From assembly GCF_036492245.1 (NCBI RefSeq), contig NZ_AP025286.1, positions 2,976,001 to 3,040,000 on the forward strand: 64,000 nucleotides of DNA. The letters are read 5' to 3'. The stretch is from Treponema bryantii. GTDB taxonomy: Bacteria > Spirochaetota > Spirochaetia > Treponematales > Treponemataceae. Below the pieces are notes generated by a model that had not been told where the DNA came from, did no database searches, and saw only the letters and a list, made by a program, of their open reading frames with translations. The translations under genes and the position numbers were made by a program. Of the stretch, positions 18,044-26,819 are shown piece after piece (position 1 is the stretch's first letter; each line of letters opens with the position of its first letter).

Positions 18044-18107
18044 ATAAACGGACACGTCAAGGCACGCTTCGCTTAAAGCCTTGACATGTCCGTTTATCGG
18101 TTTTTTT
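18044..18107 (+). terminator. Long hairpin plus T-run between mtnN and luxS
   Basis: Arms 18044-18063 and 18078-18097 are complementary over 20 nt with one mismatch, around a 14-nt loop, and TTTTTTT follows at 18101-18107. This is a canonical intrinsic terminator, but the luxS Shine-Dalgarno begins two bases after the T-run, leaving no room for a promoter behind it. It may therefore act as a partial terminator or attenuator setting the mtnN to luxS ratio. Confidence 0.8.
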
Positions 18108-18125
18108 AAGGAGGTTAAACCCGCT

Positions 18126-18620
18126 ATGGAAGTTGTTCAGAGTTTTACTATTGATCATACACATTTGAAACCTGGTATCTACATTTCTCGCGAAGACAAA
18201 GGTTTTACAACTTATGATCTTCGTATCACAGAACCTAATAAAGAACCTGCAATGGGACCTGGAGCAATCCACAGTCTTGAGCATCTTATGGCTACCTGGT
18301 TCAGAAATTCTGAAGTAAAGGATGACGTAGTTTACGTTGGTCCTATGGGCTGTCTCACAGGTATGTATATCATCATGATTGGAAAATACTCTGTAGAAGA
18401 TATGCGTCAGCTTACAATCCGCTGTCTTGAATGGATTCTTACTCAGAATGAAGTTCCTGCGACACGTCCTGAAGCCTGCGGAAATTATCTTCTCCATGAT
18501 CTTCCTATGTGTAAGTGGGAAAGCAAACGCTATCTTGACCGTTTGAAGAATGATTTCCATTGTGAATATACAAAGCTTGAAGTAAAGCTTGATGATGGAA
18601 AAGTTTTTGCAGACGCATAA
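18126..18620 (+). CDS. luxS: S-ribosylhomocysteine lyase (autoinducer-2 synthesis)
   Basis: LuxS cleaves S-ribosylhomocysteine to homocysteine and DPD, the precursor of AI-2, completing the activated methyl cycle begun by MtnN. The 164-aa protein has the Fe/Zn site HSLEHLMA (HxxEH) and the family segment GPMGCLTGMY carrying the catalytic cysteine. The third metal ligand should be the late Cys in EACGNYLLHDL. Most LuxS proteins read GPMGCRTG, so Leu replaces Arg here. AAGGAGG lies about 9 nt before the ATG at 18126, which fixes the start. Confidence 0.94.
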   Translation: MEVVQSFTIDHTHLKPGIYISREDKGFTTYDLRITEPNKEPAMGPGAIHSLEHLMATWFRNSEVKDDVVYVGPMGCLTGMYIIMIGKYSVEDMRQLTIRCLEWILTQNEVPATRPEACGNYLLHDLPMCKWESKRYLDRLKNDFHCEYTKLEVKLDDGKVFADA

Positions 18621-18641
18621 GGTAAACTGACAGAATATTAA

Positions 18642-20111
18642 ATGAACATTCTGAACAAATTAAAAGAAACAGCAGTTTCGGTTCTGCCGGTTATGGCAAT
18701 CGTGCTGTTTCTTGGATTAACCTTTGTTCCTCTTGATAAGTATCTGCTCGCACGCTTTGTCGTTGGCGGGCTTTTGCTTATTATTGGCCTTACAATTTTT
18801 CTTCTTGGTGTAGACCTTGGTATTCAGCCGATGGGCGAAAGAACTGGTTCTGCACTGACAAAAAAACGTTCTCTCCTGCTTCTGCTTTTTGTAGCTTTCA
18901 TAATCGGATTTATTGTAACTGCTGCGGAACCTGATATTCAGGTTTTTGGTGACCAGGTACGGGGTATTTTTCCTGTCGTAAATAAAACAGCTATCACCTT
19001 TGTAATTGCAGGCGGAGTTGGTCTTTTTATAATGCTGGGACTCTTGCGCACTGTTTTGAATCTTTCCCTTAAATGGACTTTCTTCATTGCATACTCAGTA
19101 CTTTTCATAATTTCTATTTTTGCACCTGAAAGCTTTTTTGGAATTGCCTTTGATTCTGGCGGAGCAACAACAGGTCCTATGACTGTACCTTTTATTATGG
19201 CACTGGGTATTGGTGTTTCCAGTGTCCGCGATGATAATGACAACAGTTTTGGTCTTACAGGAGTTTGTTCCATCGGACCAGTTATGGCAGTTTTGATTTA
19301 TGCGATATTATTGAAAGGGCCTATAGTTAATGGTCCACTGACTGGAGCCGAAAGTGCTGCAGTATCTAACGCAGTATCAGAAAACTTTGCCCAAATCGCT
19401 GCACACGTCTTCCGCGAATCATTGATTTCTATTGCACCGCTTTTTGCATTGTTTATAATCTTCCAGATTTCCCTTTTGAAGATGACGAAACGTCAGGTAA
19501 TCAGAATTATAATCGGTTTTATTTATGCTTTTATAGGCCTTACGATTTTTCTGATTGGAGTAAAGGGCGGTTTTTCGCAGGCAGGCGCAGAACTCGGAGA
19601 AAAGCTTGGATCTCTTGCTGTTGAAAATGGTGGTGCCTGGTATGTGCTCCTTATCTTTACCGGACTTCTTTTAGGCGCAATTATTGTCTGTGCAGAACCT
19701 GCTGTATGGGTTTTAAGTGAACAGGTAGAAAATGTAAGTGGCGGTACAATTAAAAGAAAGGTCCTTCTTATTTTCCTTTCTGTGGGTACTGCAATTGCCA
19801 TTGCTCTTGCCATGCTTCGCGCTGTTACAGGTTTTAATCTTAAATATGTTATTATCCCAGGCTATATAATTGCTATGACTCTTATGATTTTCTGCCCTTC
19901 TCTTTTTTCAGGAATTGCTTTTGATTCGGGCGGAGTAGCTTCGGGACCTCTCACCTCAACTTTTGTACTTTCATTTACTCTTGGTGCTGCCTCAAGTGGA
20001 AAAGGCGGAAATGATTCTTTTGGTGTAATTGCTCTTGTTGCCATGATGCCGCTGCTTGCAATTCAGCTTATGGGAATCATCTATAAACTCAAACAAGGAG
20101 GCAAAAAATGA
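18642..20111 (+). CDS. DUF1538 family membrane protein (tandem repeat)
   Basis: This polytopic inner-membrane protein of 489 aa has about twelve membrane helices built from two homologous halves. FGIAFDSGGATTGPMTVPF in the first half is echoed by SGIAFDSGGVASGPLTSTF in the second, and ITAAEPDIQVFGDQV by VCAEPAVWVLSEQV. The duplicated GIAFDSGG loops look like re-entrant substrate or ion sites. The family is uncharacterised; transport is an inference. It overlaps the following PII-type gene by four bases (ATGA), and DUF1538 genes are often paired with PII proteins, so nitrogen- or energy-state gating is plausible. Confidence 0.85.
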   Translation: MNILNKLKETAVSVLPVMAIVLFLGLTFVPLDKYLLARFVVGGLLLIIGLTIFLLGVDLGIQPMGERTGSALTKKRSLLLLLFVAFIIGFIVTAAEPDIQVFGDQVRGIFPVVNKTAITFVIAGGVGLFIMLGLLRTVLNLSLKWTFFIAYSVLFIISIFAPESFFGIAFDSGGATTGPMTVPFIMALGIGVSSVRDDNDNSFGLTGVCSIGPVMAVLIYAILLKGPIVNGPLTGAESAAVSNAVSENFAQIAAHVFRESLISIAPLFALFIIFQISLLKMTKRQVIRIIIGFIYAFIGLTIFLIGVKGGFSQAGAELGEKLGSLAVENGGAWYVLLIFTGLLLGAIIVCAEPAVWVLSEQVENVSGGTIKRKVLLIFLSVGTAIAIALAMLRAVTGFNLKYVIIPGYIIAMTLMIFCPSLFSGIAFDSGGVASGPLTSTFVLSFTLGAASSGKGGNDSFGVIALVAMMPLLAIQLMGIIYKLKQGGKK

Positions 20112-20764
20112 ATTATAAGCTTCTTGTGAGTATTGTTCCTCATGACAGCGGGGAACTAATATCTGACGCAGCAAAATCAGCGGGAGCTGGCGGTGGTACT
20201 ATTGCAATGGGCCGCGGAACTGCATCGAACGGAGTTCTACAGCTTCTGGGACTTGGCGATACTTCAAAAGATATCGTCTACATCATTCTGGAAGAAGAAA
20301 AATGTGAAGCTGTTCGTACTGCAATAATTTCAGCATCCGAAACAAAAAAACATTTTGGAGTGCTTTTTACAATCGAAGTAGGAAATTTTGTAAAAGCAGG
20401 TAATACAGATTCAATCGAAAAATCAGAAATAAAAGGGGGCAAATCTATGGCAACCAGTACATATCAGATGATAAACGTAATTGTAAACAAAGGCTATGCA
20501 GAAGATGCAATGGCTGCAGCCCGTAAAGCAGGAGCTGGCGGCGGTACAATTATCGGTGCCCGTGGAACTGCAAAAGAAGGAGATGCAGCTTTCTTTGGAA
20601 TGAAGATTGTCCCGGAAAAAGAAATGCTGATGATTCTCGTTCCATCTGATAAAAAGGATGCCATACTCCAGGCTATCACAGCCCTTCCTTGTTTTGCAGA
20701 AGCCGGAAGCGGAATCATCTTCTGTAATGAAGCCCAGGATTTTACTCTCCTGGGCAAAAAGTAA
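20108..20764 (+). CDS. Tandem PII-like signalling protein
   Basis: The 218 aa contain two PII-like ferredoxin folds. The first, at about 1-100, has SAGAGGGTIAMGRGTAS, and the second, at about 118-216, has KAGAGGGTIIGARGTAK. The Gly-rich loop corresponds to the effector-binding region of PII-type trimers. No uridylylated tyrosine loop of GlnB type is seen. A linker rich in Ser/Lys separates the halves. An in-frame ATG at 20447, preceded by AAGGGGG, begins precisely before the second domain, so a short form could be made. It overlaps the DUF1538 gene and likely regulates that membrane protein. Confidence 0.85.
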   Translation: MNYKLLVSIVPHDSGELISDAAKSAGAGGGTIAMGRGTASNGVLQLLGLGDTSKDIVYIILEEEKCEAVRTAIISASETKKHFGVLFTIEVGNFVKAGNTDSIEKSEIKGGKSMATSTYQMINVIVNKGYAEDAMAAARKAGAGGGTIIGARGTAKEGDAAFFGMKIVPEKEMLMILVPSDKKDAILQAITALPCFAEAGSGIIFCNEAQDFTLLGKK

Positions 20765-20766
20765 TC

Positions 20767-22887
20767 TTATTTCTTACTAGTTTTCAGCAGACGTAGGCTG
20801 TTAAGAACCGCAAGGATTGTTACACCGACATCGCCAAAAACCGCAATCCACATATTCGAAATGCCGAGGGCGCTGAGAATCAAAATAGCTCCCTTAATTC
20901 CCAAAGCTCCATAGAGGTTTTCATAAACAATGCGCAGGGTGCGGCGGCTTATTTTAATTCCGTCTACAATCTTACTTGGCTTGTCTTCCATAATAATGAT
21001 GTCTGCAGCTTCAATCGCAGCGTCACTTCCCATATTACCCATTGCGATACCAGCATCAGCACGGGCAAGAACAGGCGCGTCGTTTATACCGTCGCCGGCA
21101 AAAATCAGAGTACCGCGTTTCTTTCCACCCTTAGAAAGATCTGCAAGAAGTTCTTCAACCTTAGCAAGTTTGTCTGCACTGAGCAGCTGACCAAAAGCTT
21201 TTTTAAGCCCGAGCTTTGCAGCAACTGTATGTGCGGCACGTTCGTTATCTCCGGTAAGCATTACAACATTTTCAACGCCAATTTTGTGAAGACCTTCAAC
21301 AGTTGCCTGTGAATCATCTTTAATTTCATCGCTGATTACAATGTGGCCACTGTACTTTCCTTCACTTGCAACGTGAATTACAGTTCCGTCCTGATGTTCA
21401 GAACATTCACTGTAATTGATACCAAACTGTTCCATAAGCTTTGTGTTACCGGCAAGAACTTCCTTACCATTTACAAGAGCTTTTATACCCTTTCCGGCAA
21501 TTTCTTCTACATTCTCAAGTTTTACATTGTCGCAGCATTTGTCGTGATGAGCAGCTTTGAGTGAAGCAGAAATCGGATGTGTAGAGAACATTTCTGTATG
21601 TGTTGCAAGAGCAAGCAGTTCTGTCTCTGTAATAGAAGAATCTGTTGCGTGAATATGTGTAACAACAAAGTTTCCTTTTGTAAGGGTTCCAGTCTTGTCG
21701 AATACGGCAGTTTTTGTACGGCCGAGTGCTTCAAGGTATACACTTCCTTTAATCAGGATTCCATGACGTGCAGCTGCTGTAATACCACCACAGAATGAAA
21801 GTGGAATTGAAATAACAAGCGCACAAGGACAGCTTACTACAAGGAACATAAGTGCACGGTATACCCATGTACTCCAGGTTGCCTGCCATGCCCAGTTGCC
21901 AGACTTAAAGCCAATTATCACACTTGGAATAATTGCAAGTGCCAGAGCAGAATAAACAACGATTGGTGTATAAACACGTGCAAAGCGTGTTACAAACTGC
22001 TCAGACTTTGTCTTGTTTTCTGTTGCATTTTCAACGAGTTCAAGAATACGTGAAAGAGCCGAATCACCGGCATGTCGTGTTGTTCTGATTTCAAGTACGC
22101 CCTGTTTGTTGATTGAGCCGGAAAGAACTTCGCTTCCAACAGATACGTGCTGAGGAATACTTTCACCAGTAAGAGCTGAAGTATCAACAAAACTGTCACC
22201 GTCTACAACAACACCATCAATAGGAATACGGTCACCAGGCTTTACAATGATTACAGAATCAGTTTCAACTTCTTCAGGATCTACTTCGCGAGTTTCTGCT
22301 CCAACCTTTACGGTTGCATGATCCGGACGAAGTTTTGCAATCTCTTCGATAGAATCCCGAGATTTATCAACTGCATAATCTTCAAACTTTTCACCAACCT
22401 GATACAGAATCATGATAGCAACAGCTTCTTCATATTCACCAAGAAGAATCGCACCAATGGCTGCTACAGACATTAAGAAAGATTCATCCATCAGTTCGCC
22501 ATGTATAAGGTTAGAAACAGCGCCAATTACAATATCCTTTCCTGTTATCATAAAGGCAATAAAATACAGTACCATACAAACTGCTTCATGAATCAGATCA
22601 ATTTTTGCTACATCAGAAAGCCAGTTTTCTACAGGAAGATGCTCTATTACAAGTCCAAGTACAAACATTACTGCGGCAAAAATCAACTGCTTTACAGTAA
22701 GTTCATGTTCTTCTCCATGCTCGTGTCCATGTTCATGGTCGTGACCGCAGCCACATGAACATCCATCGTGTTCGTGATGGTCATGGTGATGTCCGTGTTC
22801 ATGCCCGCACTCGCAGTGTTCGTGTTCGTGTTCATGTCCGCATTCGCAGTGTTCATGTTCATGTTCGTGTTTATGTTCGTCGCTCAT
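20767..22887 (-). CDS. zntA: Zn/Cd/Pb-type P1B ATPase with His-rich N-terminus
   Basis: This heavy-metal efflux ATPase has 706 aa. The first 62 residues are nearly all His, Glu, Gly and Cys (repeated CECGHEHEHEH units) and probably form a soft metal-sensing tail in place of a classical HMA domain. The core shows the TGES loop (SALTGESIP), the CPC membrane motif in VVSCPCALVIS, the phosphorylation site DKTGTLTKG and hinge GDGINDAPVLA. The C-terminal VFGDVGVTILAVLNSLRLL carries the Asp typical of Zn(II)/Cd(II) pumps, so I favour zinc or cadmium export over copper. It overlaps the ArsR gene at TAATG, forming a repressor-pump operon. Confidence 0.93.
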   Translation of the reverse strand: MSDEHKHEHEHEHCECGHEHEHEHCECGHEHGHHHDHHEHDGCSCGCGHDHEHGHEHGEEHELTVKQLIFAAVMFVLGLVIEHLPVENWLSDVAKIDLIHEAVCMVLYFIAFMITGKDIVIGAVSNLIHGELMDESFLMSVAAIGAILLGEYEEAVAIMILYQVGEKFEDYAVDKSRDSIEEIAKLRPDHATVKVGAETREVDPEEVETDSVIIVKPGDRIPIDGVVVDGDSFVDTSALTGESIPQHVSVGSEVLSGSINKQGVLEIRTTRHAGDSALSRILELVENATENKTKSEQFVTRFARVYTPIVVYSALALAIIPSVIIGFKSGNWAWQATWSTWVYRALMFLVVSCPCALVISIPLSFCGGITAAARHGILIKGSVYLEALGRTKTAVFDKTGTLTKGNFVVTHIHATDSSITETELLALATHTEMFSTHPISASLKAAHHDKCCDNVKLENVEEIAGKGIKALVNGKEVLAGNTKLMEQFGINYSECSEHQDGTVIHVASEGKYSGHIVISDEIKDDSQATVEGLHKIGVENVVMLTGDNERAAHTVAAKLGLKKAFGQLLSADKLAKVEELLADLSKGGKKRGTLIFAGDGINDAPVLARADAGIAMGNMGSDAAIEAADIIIMEDKPSKIVDGIKISRRTLRIVYENLYGALGIKGAILILSALGISNMWIAVFGDVGVTILAVLNSLRLLKTSKK

Positions 22888-23249
22888 TATTCTTTCTCCT
22901 TAATATGTTCTATACCACACTCTAAAATACTCTTTACGTGATCGTCTGCAAGGCTGTAGTAAATTACCTTGCCCTCACGGTTTGTACGCACCAGATCAGA
23001 TTCACGTAAAGTCCTCAACTGATGAGAAACAGCCGAAACCGACATTCCCAGCAGCGCCGAAATATCACATACGCAAAGGTCACTTTTATCAAGCGCATAA
23101 AGAATCTTTACACGCGTTGTATCACCAAAAATCTTGTAAAAATCAGCAAGGTCAAAAATCATTTCATCTTCTGGAAATGTTGCCCTAACTTTTTTTACGG
23201 TCTCTTCGTGAATTACTTCGCCTTCGCACAGTTCTTCATTCTTTTTCAT
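22887..23249 (-). CDS. ArsR/SmtB-family metal-sensing repressor
   Basis: This 120-aa winged-helix repressor of the CadC/SmtB type releases DNA when metal binds. It has an N-terminal Cys (LCEGEV) and the ELCVCD-like metal motif as SDLCVCDISALL at the start of the recognition helix region. The DNA-binding helix MSVSAVSHQLRTLRESDLV follows, then the wing GKVIYYSLADDHV. The cysteines fit a Cd/Pb/Zn alpha3N-type site. AGGAG lies 7 nt before the ATG. It is the first gene of the operon with the P-type ATPase and probably regulates itself through the palindromes just upstream. Confidence 0.93.
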   Translation of the reverse strand: MKKNEELCEGEVIHEETVKKVRATFPEDEMIFDLADFYKIFGDTTRVKILYALDKSDLCVCDISALLGMSVSAVSHQLRTLRESDLVRTNREGKVIYYSLADDHVKSILECGIEHIKEKE

Positions 23250-23262
23250 TGAGACTCCTGCT

Positions 23263-23329
23263 GTTCATTTGAACAAACATTCAATTGAATAGCTACTCAA
23301 ATAATAATGTCATTTGAATAATTGTGCAA
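23263..23329 (-). promoter_or_regulatory. Promoter and ArsR-type operators of the metal efflux operon
   Basis: On the minus strand TTGCAC (23329-23324), a 17-nt spacer and TATTAT (23306-23301) form the promoter. An inverted repeat TCAAAT-N9-ATTTGA (23297-23317) covers the spacer and -10, matching the style of CadC/SmtB operators. Downstream are a perfect palindrome ATTCAATTGAAT (23279-23290) and GTTCA-N2-TGAAC (23263-23274), which may be additional sites. Confidence 0.75.
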
Positions 23330-23356
23330 GTGTTTTTTAGAAAAAAAATAACTCAT

Positions 23357-23385
23357 TTGCCATAAACCGCTTTTTTTCTTATACT
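23357..23385 (+). promoter_or_regulatory. Promoter of trmJ, apparently leaderless
   Basis: TTGCCA (23357-23362), a 17-nt spacer and TATACT (23380-23385) form a near-consensus promoter. The ATG lies 7 nt after the -10 and there is no purine-rich ribosome-binding site in the T-rich stretch before it. Confidence 0.7.
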
Positions 23386-23392
23386 GATTTTC

Positions 23393-24142
23393 ATGAACCT
23401 TTCAAATATTGTAATTGTATTAGACCATCCGGATGAATCAAGAAATATTGGTGCTGCATGCCGCGCCATGGCTAATAATGATATAAGTGATTTACGAATT
23501 GTCGGCAACAAAGCAGACTACGACATAGAACATATTCACGTCCTTGCAATTCATGCCGGTGCAATTTTTGATAATGCCAGATTCTTCAATTCTATAACAG
23601 AGGCAACAAGCGATTGTGCAATTTGTGCTGGCACAACAAGACGTCGGGGTAAAAAACGTGGCAAACTGCTTCTGCCAGAGGAATTTGCAGAGATGGCAGA
23701 CACAACCACAAACAATTCTGGAAAGGTTGCCGTTATCTTTGGAAACGAACGCACCGGACTTACAGATGAACAGCTTGATGAATGTAATCTTGGAGTTACA
23801 ATTCCATCTTCTGATGGCTTCGGTTCTTTAAATCTTAGCCATGCTGTTCAGATTATGAGCTACCATCTTTTCCGTTATTCTCTTAAACAAAAAAAAGGCG
23901 AATACAGAGGTTATACACCGCTTACACTGGAGCGCGTAGATCAGACCGTAAAAATAATTACAGATGATATGCAGAAAATCGGTTTCTTTAAAATGCCGGG
24001 CCGCGAAGATATGGAAAATTTCTGGAGAAGTGTTTTAAGTCGGGCAAGTCTTTCAGAGGGTGAAGCACAGTATCTGGAAAAGACATTTAATAAAATGGCA
24101 GGACTGGCGTCTAAGAACGCTTCGAATTCTTCTCAGCAATAA
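23393..24142 (+). CDS. trmJ: TrmH/SpoU-superfamily RNA 2'-O-methyltransferase, TrmJ-like
   Basis: This SPOUT methyltransferase of 249 aa uses SAM to methylate a ribose 2'-OH, for TrmJ at position 32 of tRNAs. Motif 1 is visible in HPDESRNIGAACRAMAN, motif 2 in VAVIFGNERTGLTDEQL and motif 3 in IPSSDGFGSLNLSHAVQIM, which carry the trefoil-knot SAM site and catalytic Arg/Asn. The C-terminal helical extension (about 165-245) matches TrmJ rather than TrmL. The 3' end overlaps the end of the convergent EAL gene by 32 bp. Confidence 0.87.
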   Translation: MNLSNIVIVLDHPDESRNIGAACRAMANNDISDLRIVGNKADYDIEHIHVLAIHAGAIFDNARFFNSITEATSDCAICAGTTRRRGKKRGKLLLPEEFAEMADTTTNNSGKVAVIFGNERTGLTDEQLDECNLGVTIPSSDGFGSLNLSHAVQIMSYHLFRYSLKQKKGEYRGYTPLTLERVDQTVKIITDDMQKIGFFKMPGREDMENFWRSVLSRASLSEGEAQYLEKTFNKMAGLASKNASNSSQQ

Positions 24143-26069
24143 ACTTAACGAACTCTTCTTCTGGAATCGGCTTACTGAAATAGAAGCCCTGAGCATAAGT
24201 GATGCCAAGACTTGCAAGGTAATCAAACTGCTCTTTTGTTTCAATTCCCTCAACAACAATCTTTCGTCCCATCTTGAGGAGCATTGAAATCATATTTTCC
24301 AGAAGAATCTTTGCATTCTTAGTTCCTTCAGTCTCATCTTCTTTAAAACAAGGCCATAAAAGGCTCTTATCAATTTTGATCATTTCAAAATCTGCTTTAG
24401 CTATTCTGGAAAGATTTGAATAACCAGTACCAAAATCATCCATAGAGAATGAACAGCCGAACTTCTTAAGTTCTTCCATATTCTTTTTAAGCATGTAGCC
24501 CGAAGTTACCGCAATAGATTCTGTGATTTCAAGATTAACGCAGTCCGGTGCAATATTATACTTCATCAAAAGTGACTTCATGAGTTTTGGAAGATTTGCA
24601 TCTACAGATTGCAGTCCGGAAAGGTTTACCTCTATATGATTCATATGCTGTTTTTTGAGATTGTTTTCAGACATGAATGCGAATACATGATTAAAAATCA
24701 GATTACTGAGCGGCATAATCATGCCTTTCTTCTCTGCAAGCGGAATAAACTCTTCTGGAGAAACATAGCCGATAGTATTTTCATCTTTAAGACGTACAAG
24801 AGCCTCGGCATTTGTAAATCTCTTTTCGGCAAGACTATAAATCGGCTGATAATACATTACGATAGAATTATTCTTTATAGATTCAGAAACAATATGAAGA
24901 ATCTGTCGGCTTCGGATTCGCTTTTCGCGGGCCTTATCATCAATTCGTCTGATAAAGCCGATAGAACGACCGTAGGTTTCTGTATCTTCAGCAAAGTCAA
25001 GCAGTTCAACAACCTGTCCATCAAAAGGGAAATCTTCAGGACAGAAAAGAACATTGGCATGAGCATTTAGACGAACAGATCTGTCTTTAAGCTCCCATGG
25101 ACGAGAGAATCTGTCTGCAAGAATCTCAAGGCAGGTATCGATTTTTGAAATATGCTTGTTGTCTACAATAAAAGCAAGCGTCATTCGGTTCATGCGGTAA
25201 CACTGGGTTTTAAAAGATTTTTCAACAAATTGTTTTATTTCAACCAGAGTTTCTGCAATTACATTTGTACCTACATAGTTTTCAATGATTGACGCTTCAT
25301 CAAGTTCCATGCTTACTATCGCATAATTTTTTTTGCAGCTCATAAATTCCTGCAAAACAGTTTTAAGCGCATAGTAATTAAAGGCTCTGGTTTCACTATC
25401 AAGATATTCAGAAGGATTTTCAAGCGACAGGAACATCAGAAGAATGATGGCAGAAATACCAACACTGGAAATTAAAATCTTTGGCTCAATAATCTGAACG
25501 CCACCGAATCCAACCCAAAGTGCCATAGTCATAAGTACACAGATTTTCTGTTTACGGTGAGCCTTATTTTTCCAGTGTCGAAGGGTCTGAAAAACCGTCA
25601 TTGCAGAATAGATGATAAGAACTGCATAAACACAATTTACCATCAATCCAAAAGAATAAATTCCATCTTCTTCTATATAATAATCTATTGGTGCAAAAAG
25701 AACAGAAGCCAGAGCGAAAACATACGAAACAATGATCACCGAAAGCTCCGGCTTTGAATAACGTCTCTGATTGCGATTAAGTATATCAATATAGAGATAG
25801 ATACACGAAAGAGCGATATACAGAAAAATAATAAAGCCCTGGTGCGTAAAACGAACAAACCAGAGCGGACATGAATCAAAATAAACAAGTGCAAAAACTG
25901 TAGCAAAATCAAACAGCAGATAGAGTAATGCACTCACCATCAAAACAGAAAAGATTTTGTTTGAAAGCAGTTTGATTTTCGGACGTAAAAAATAGATGAC
26001 TTCAAGAATCAACATGATTGAGAGCGATGCGATTTGAAATTTTATATGGTTAAATAAAAATGAATTCAT
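24111..26069 (-). CDS. Membrane-bound EAL-domain c-di-GMP phosphodiesterase
   Basis: The 652-aa protein has about seven N-terminal membrane helices (about residues 10-215), a degenerate GGDEF-like domain (about 230-370) with no GGDEF motif, and an EAL domain (about 395-645). The EAL domain retains NAEALVRL, the Asn in IEVNLSG, LEITES, the paired Asp in MDDFGTGYSNL, the Lys in MIKIDKSL and VEGIETKEQ. Hydrolysis of c-di-GMP is therefore likely. It sits 47 nt downstream of the thioesterase gene on the same strand with no visible terminator between, so read-through from the biosynthetic cluster is possible. No Shine-Dalgarno is obvious. Confidence 0.9.
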   Translation of the reverse strand: MNSFLFNHIKFQIASLSIMLILEVIYFLRPKIKLLSNKIFSVLMVSALLYLLFDFATVFALVYFDSCPLWFVRFTHQGFIIFLYIALSCIYLYIDILNRNQRRYSKPELSVIIVSYVFALASVLFAPIDYYIEEDGIYSFGLMVNCVYAVLIIYSAMTVFQTLRHWKNKAHRKQKICVLMTMALWVGFGGVQIIEPKILISSVGISAIILLMFLSLENPSEYLDSETRAFNYYALKTVLQEFMSCKKNYAIVSMELDEASIIENYVGTNVIAETLVEIKQFVEKSFKTQCYRMNRMTLAFIVDNKHISKIDTCLEILADRFSRPWELKDRSVRLNAHANVLFCPEDFPFDGQVVELLDFAEDTETYGRSIGFIRRIDDKAREKRIRSRQILHIVSESIKNNSIVMYYQPIYSLAEKRFTNAEALVRLKDENTIGYVSPEEFIPLAEKKGMIMPLSNLIFNHVFAFMSENNLKKQHMNHIEVNLSGLQSVDANLPKLMKSLLMKYNIAPDCVNLEITESIAVTSGYMLKKNMEELKKFGCSFSMDDFGTGYSNLSRIAKADFEMIKIDKSLLWPCFKEDETEGTKNAKILLENMISMLLKMGRKIVVEGIETKEQFDYLASLGITYAQGFYFSKPIPEEEFVKFIAEKNSKRS

Positions 26070-26116
26070 CTAACCATATATTTTACAACGAGATATGAAG
26101 AAACGCTAGATTTTTT

Positions 26117-26818
26117 TTATGCTGTAAAACTCTGAAGGACAGAACTCATTTTTATATCATTAAGAATCGTATCACATATATTTCTGACATTCTCATTTTT
26201 CAAAATATATTCATGCCCACCTTCGAAGACTTGTGTATTTTTAACTCTATAATAATCTTTCCACACTTTATTCATATCAATATTTTCGTTATTTCCAGAA
26301 AACAAACTAACTTCTATGGGATATTTTTTTTCCAATGCTTTATAATTATTTAGATTATTTATATCATTTTGAATAATTGGAAAGAAAAAATCAAATAAAG
26401 AGTTATCTGTCATAATATTGCTGGCTGTCATATTTTGACGCAATAATAATTCACGAATTCCTTCTTTTGAAGTATCAATTTTTTCATGAATTGGACTTCC
26501 ACTTGAAAGATAAATGATTTTTGGAAACTGAAGTTTTCGACAATTTATTGTGTTACATAAATCTAAAATAACATTAGTACCATAACTATGACCTAGAAAA
26601 ATATAATCCTCTTCCAGAAGTCTTGAATATTTTTCCAGGAAATCAATTGAAACTTCATGAATTGATTTAGAAAACTCTTCTCCATATCTTGCCCCATGCC
26701 CCTTATATTCATATAAAAAGCATTCAACAAAAGAATTTGATAATTGTTTCTTATATTCCAAATATAAATTAGCAGAGGATCCTGCATGTGGAAAAATAAA
26801 AAGTCTTGTTTTACTCAT
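26117..26818 (-). CDS. Type II thioesterase of the NRPS cluster
   Basis: This stand-alone alpha/beta-hydrolase of 233 aa belongs to the GrsT/SrfAD type that frees NRPS carrier domains from wrong or stalled acyl groups. Visible are the opening LFIFPHAGSSANLYLEY, the nucleophile elbow GHSYG with Ser78 (GHSMG in most relatives), and the late catalytic His in GGHEYIL. I chose the ATG at 26818 because AGGTG precedes it by 7 nt; it begins one base after the MFS stop. A longer in-frame ATG at 26836 lies inside the MFS gene. It is the last gene of the cluster. Confidence 0.9.
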   Translation of the reverse strand: MSKTRLFIFPHAGSSANLYLEYKKQLSNSFVECFLYEYKGHGARYGEEFSKSIHEVSIDFLEKYSRLLEEDYIFLGHSYGTNVILDLCNTINCRKLQFPKIIYLSSGSPIHEKIDTSKEGIRELLLRQNMTASNIMTDNSLFDFFFPIIQNDINNLNNYKALEKKYPIEVSLFSGNNENIDMNKVWKDYYRVKNTQVFEGGHEYILKNENVRNICDTILNDIKMSSVLQSFTA

Positions 26819-26819
26819 G

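Noticed and set aside
18044-18107. SAM or SAH riboswitch ahead of luxS
   Set aside because: Only one simple stem with a T-run is present; the multi-helix core and conserved loop bases of known classes are missing.
24111-24142. Frameshift or truncation at the trmJ/EAL gene ends because they overlap
   Set aside because: Both reading frames end normally in the usual family C-terminus; a 32-bp convergent overlap is ordinary.
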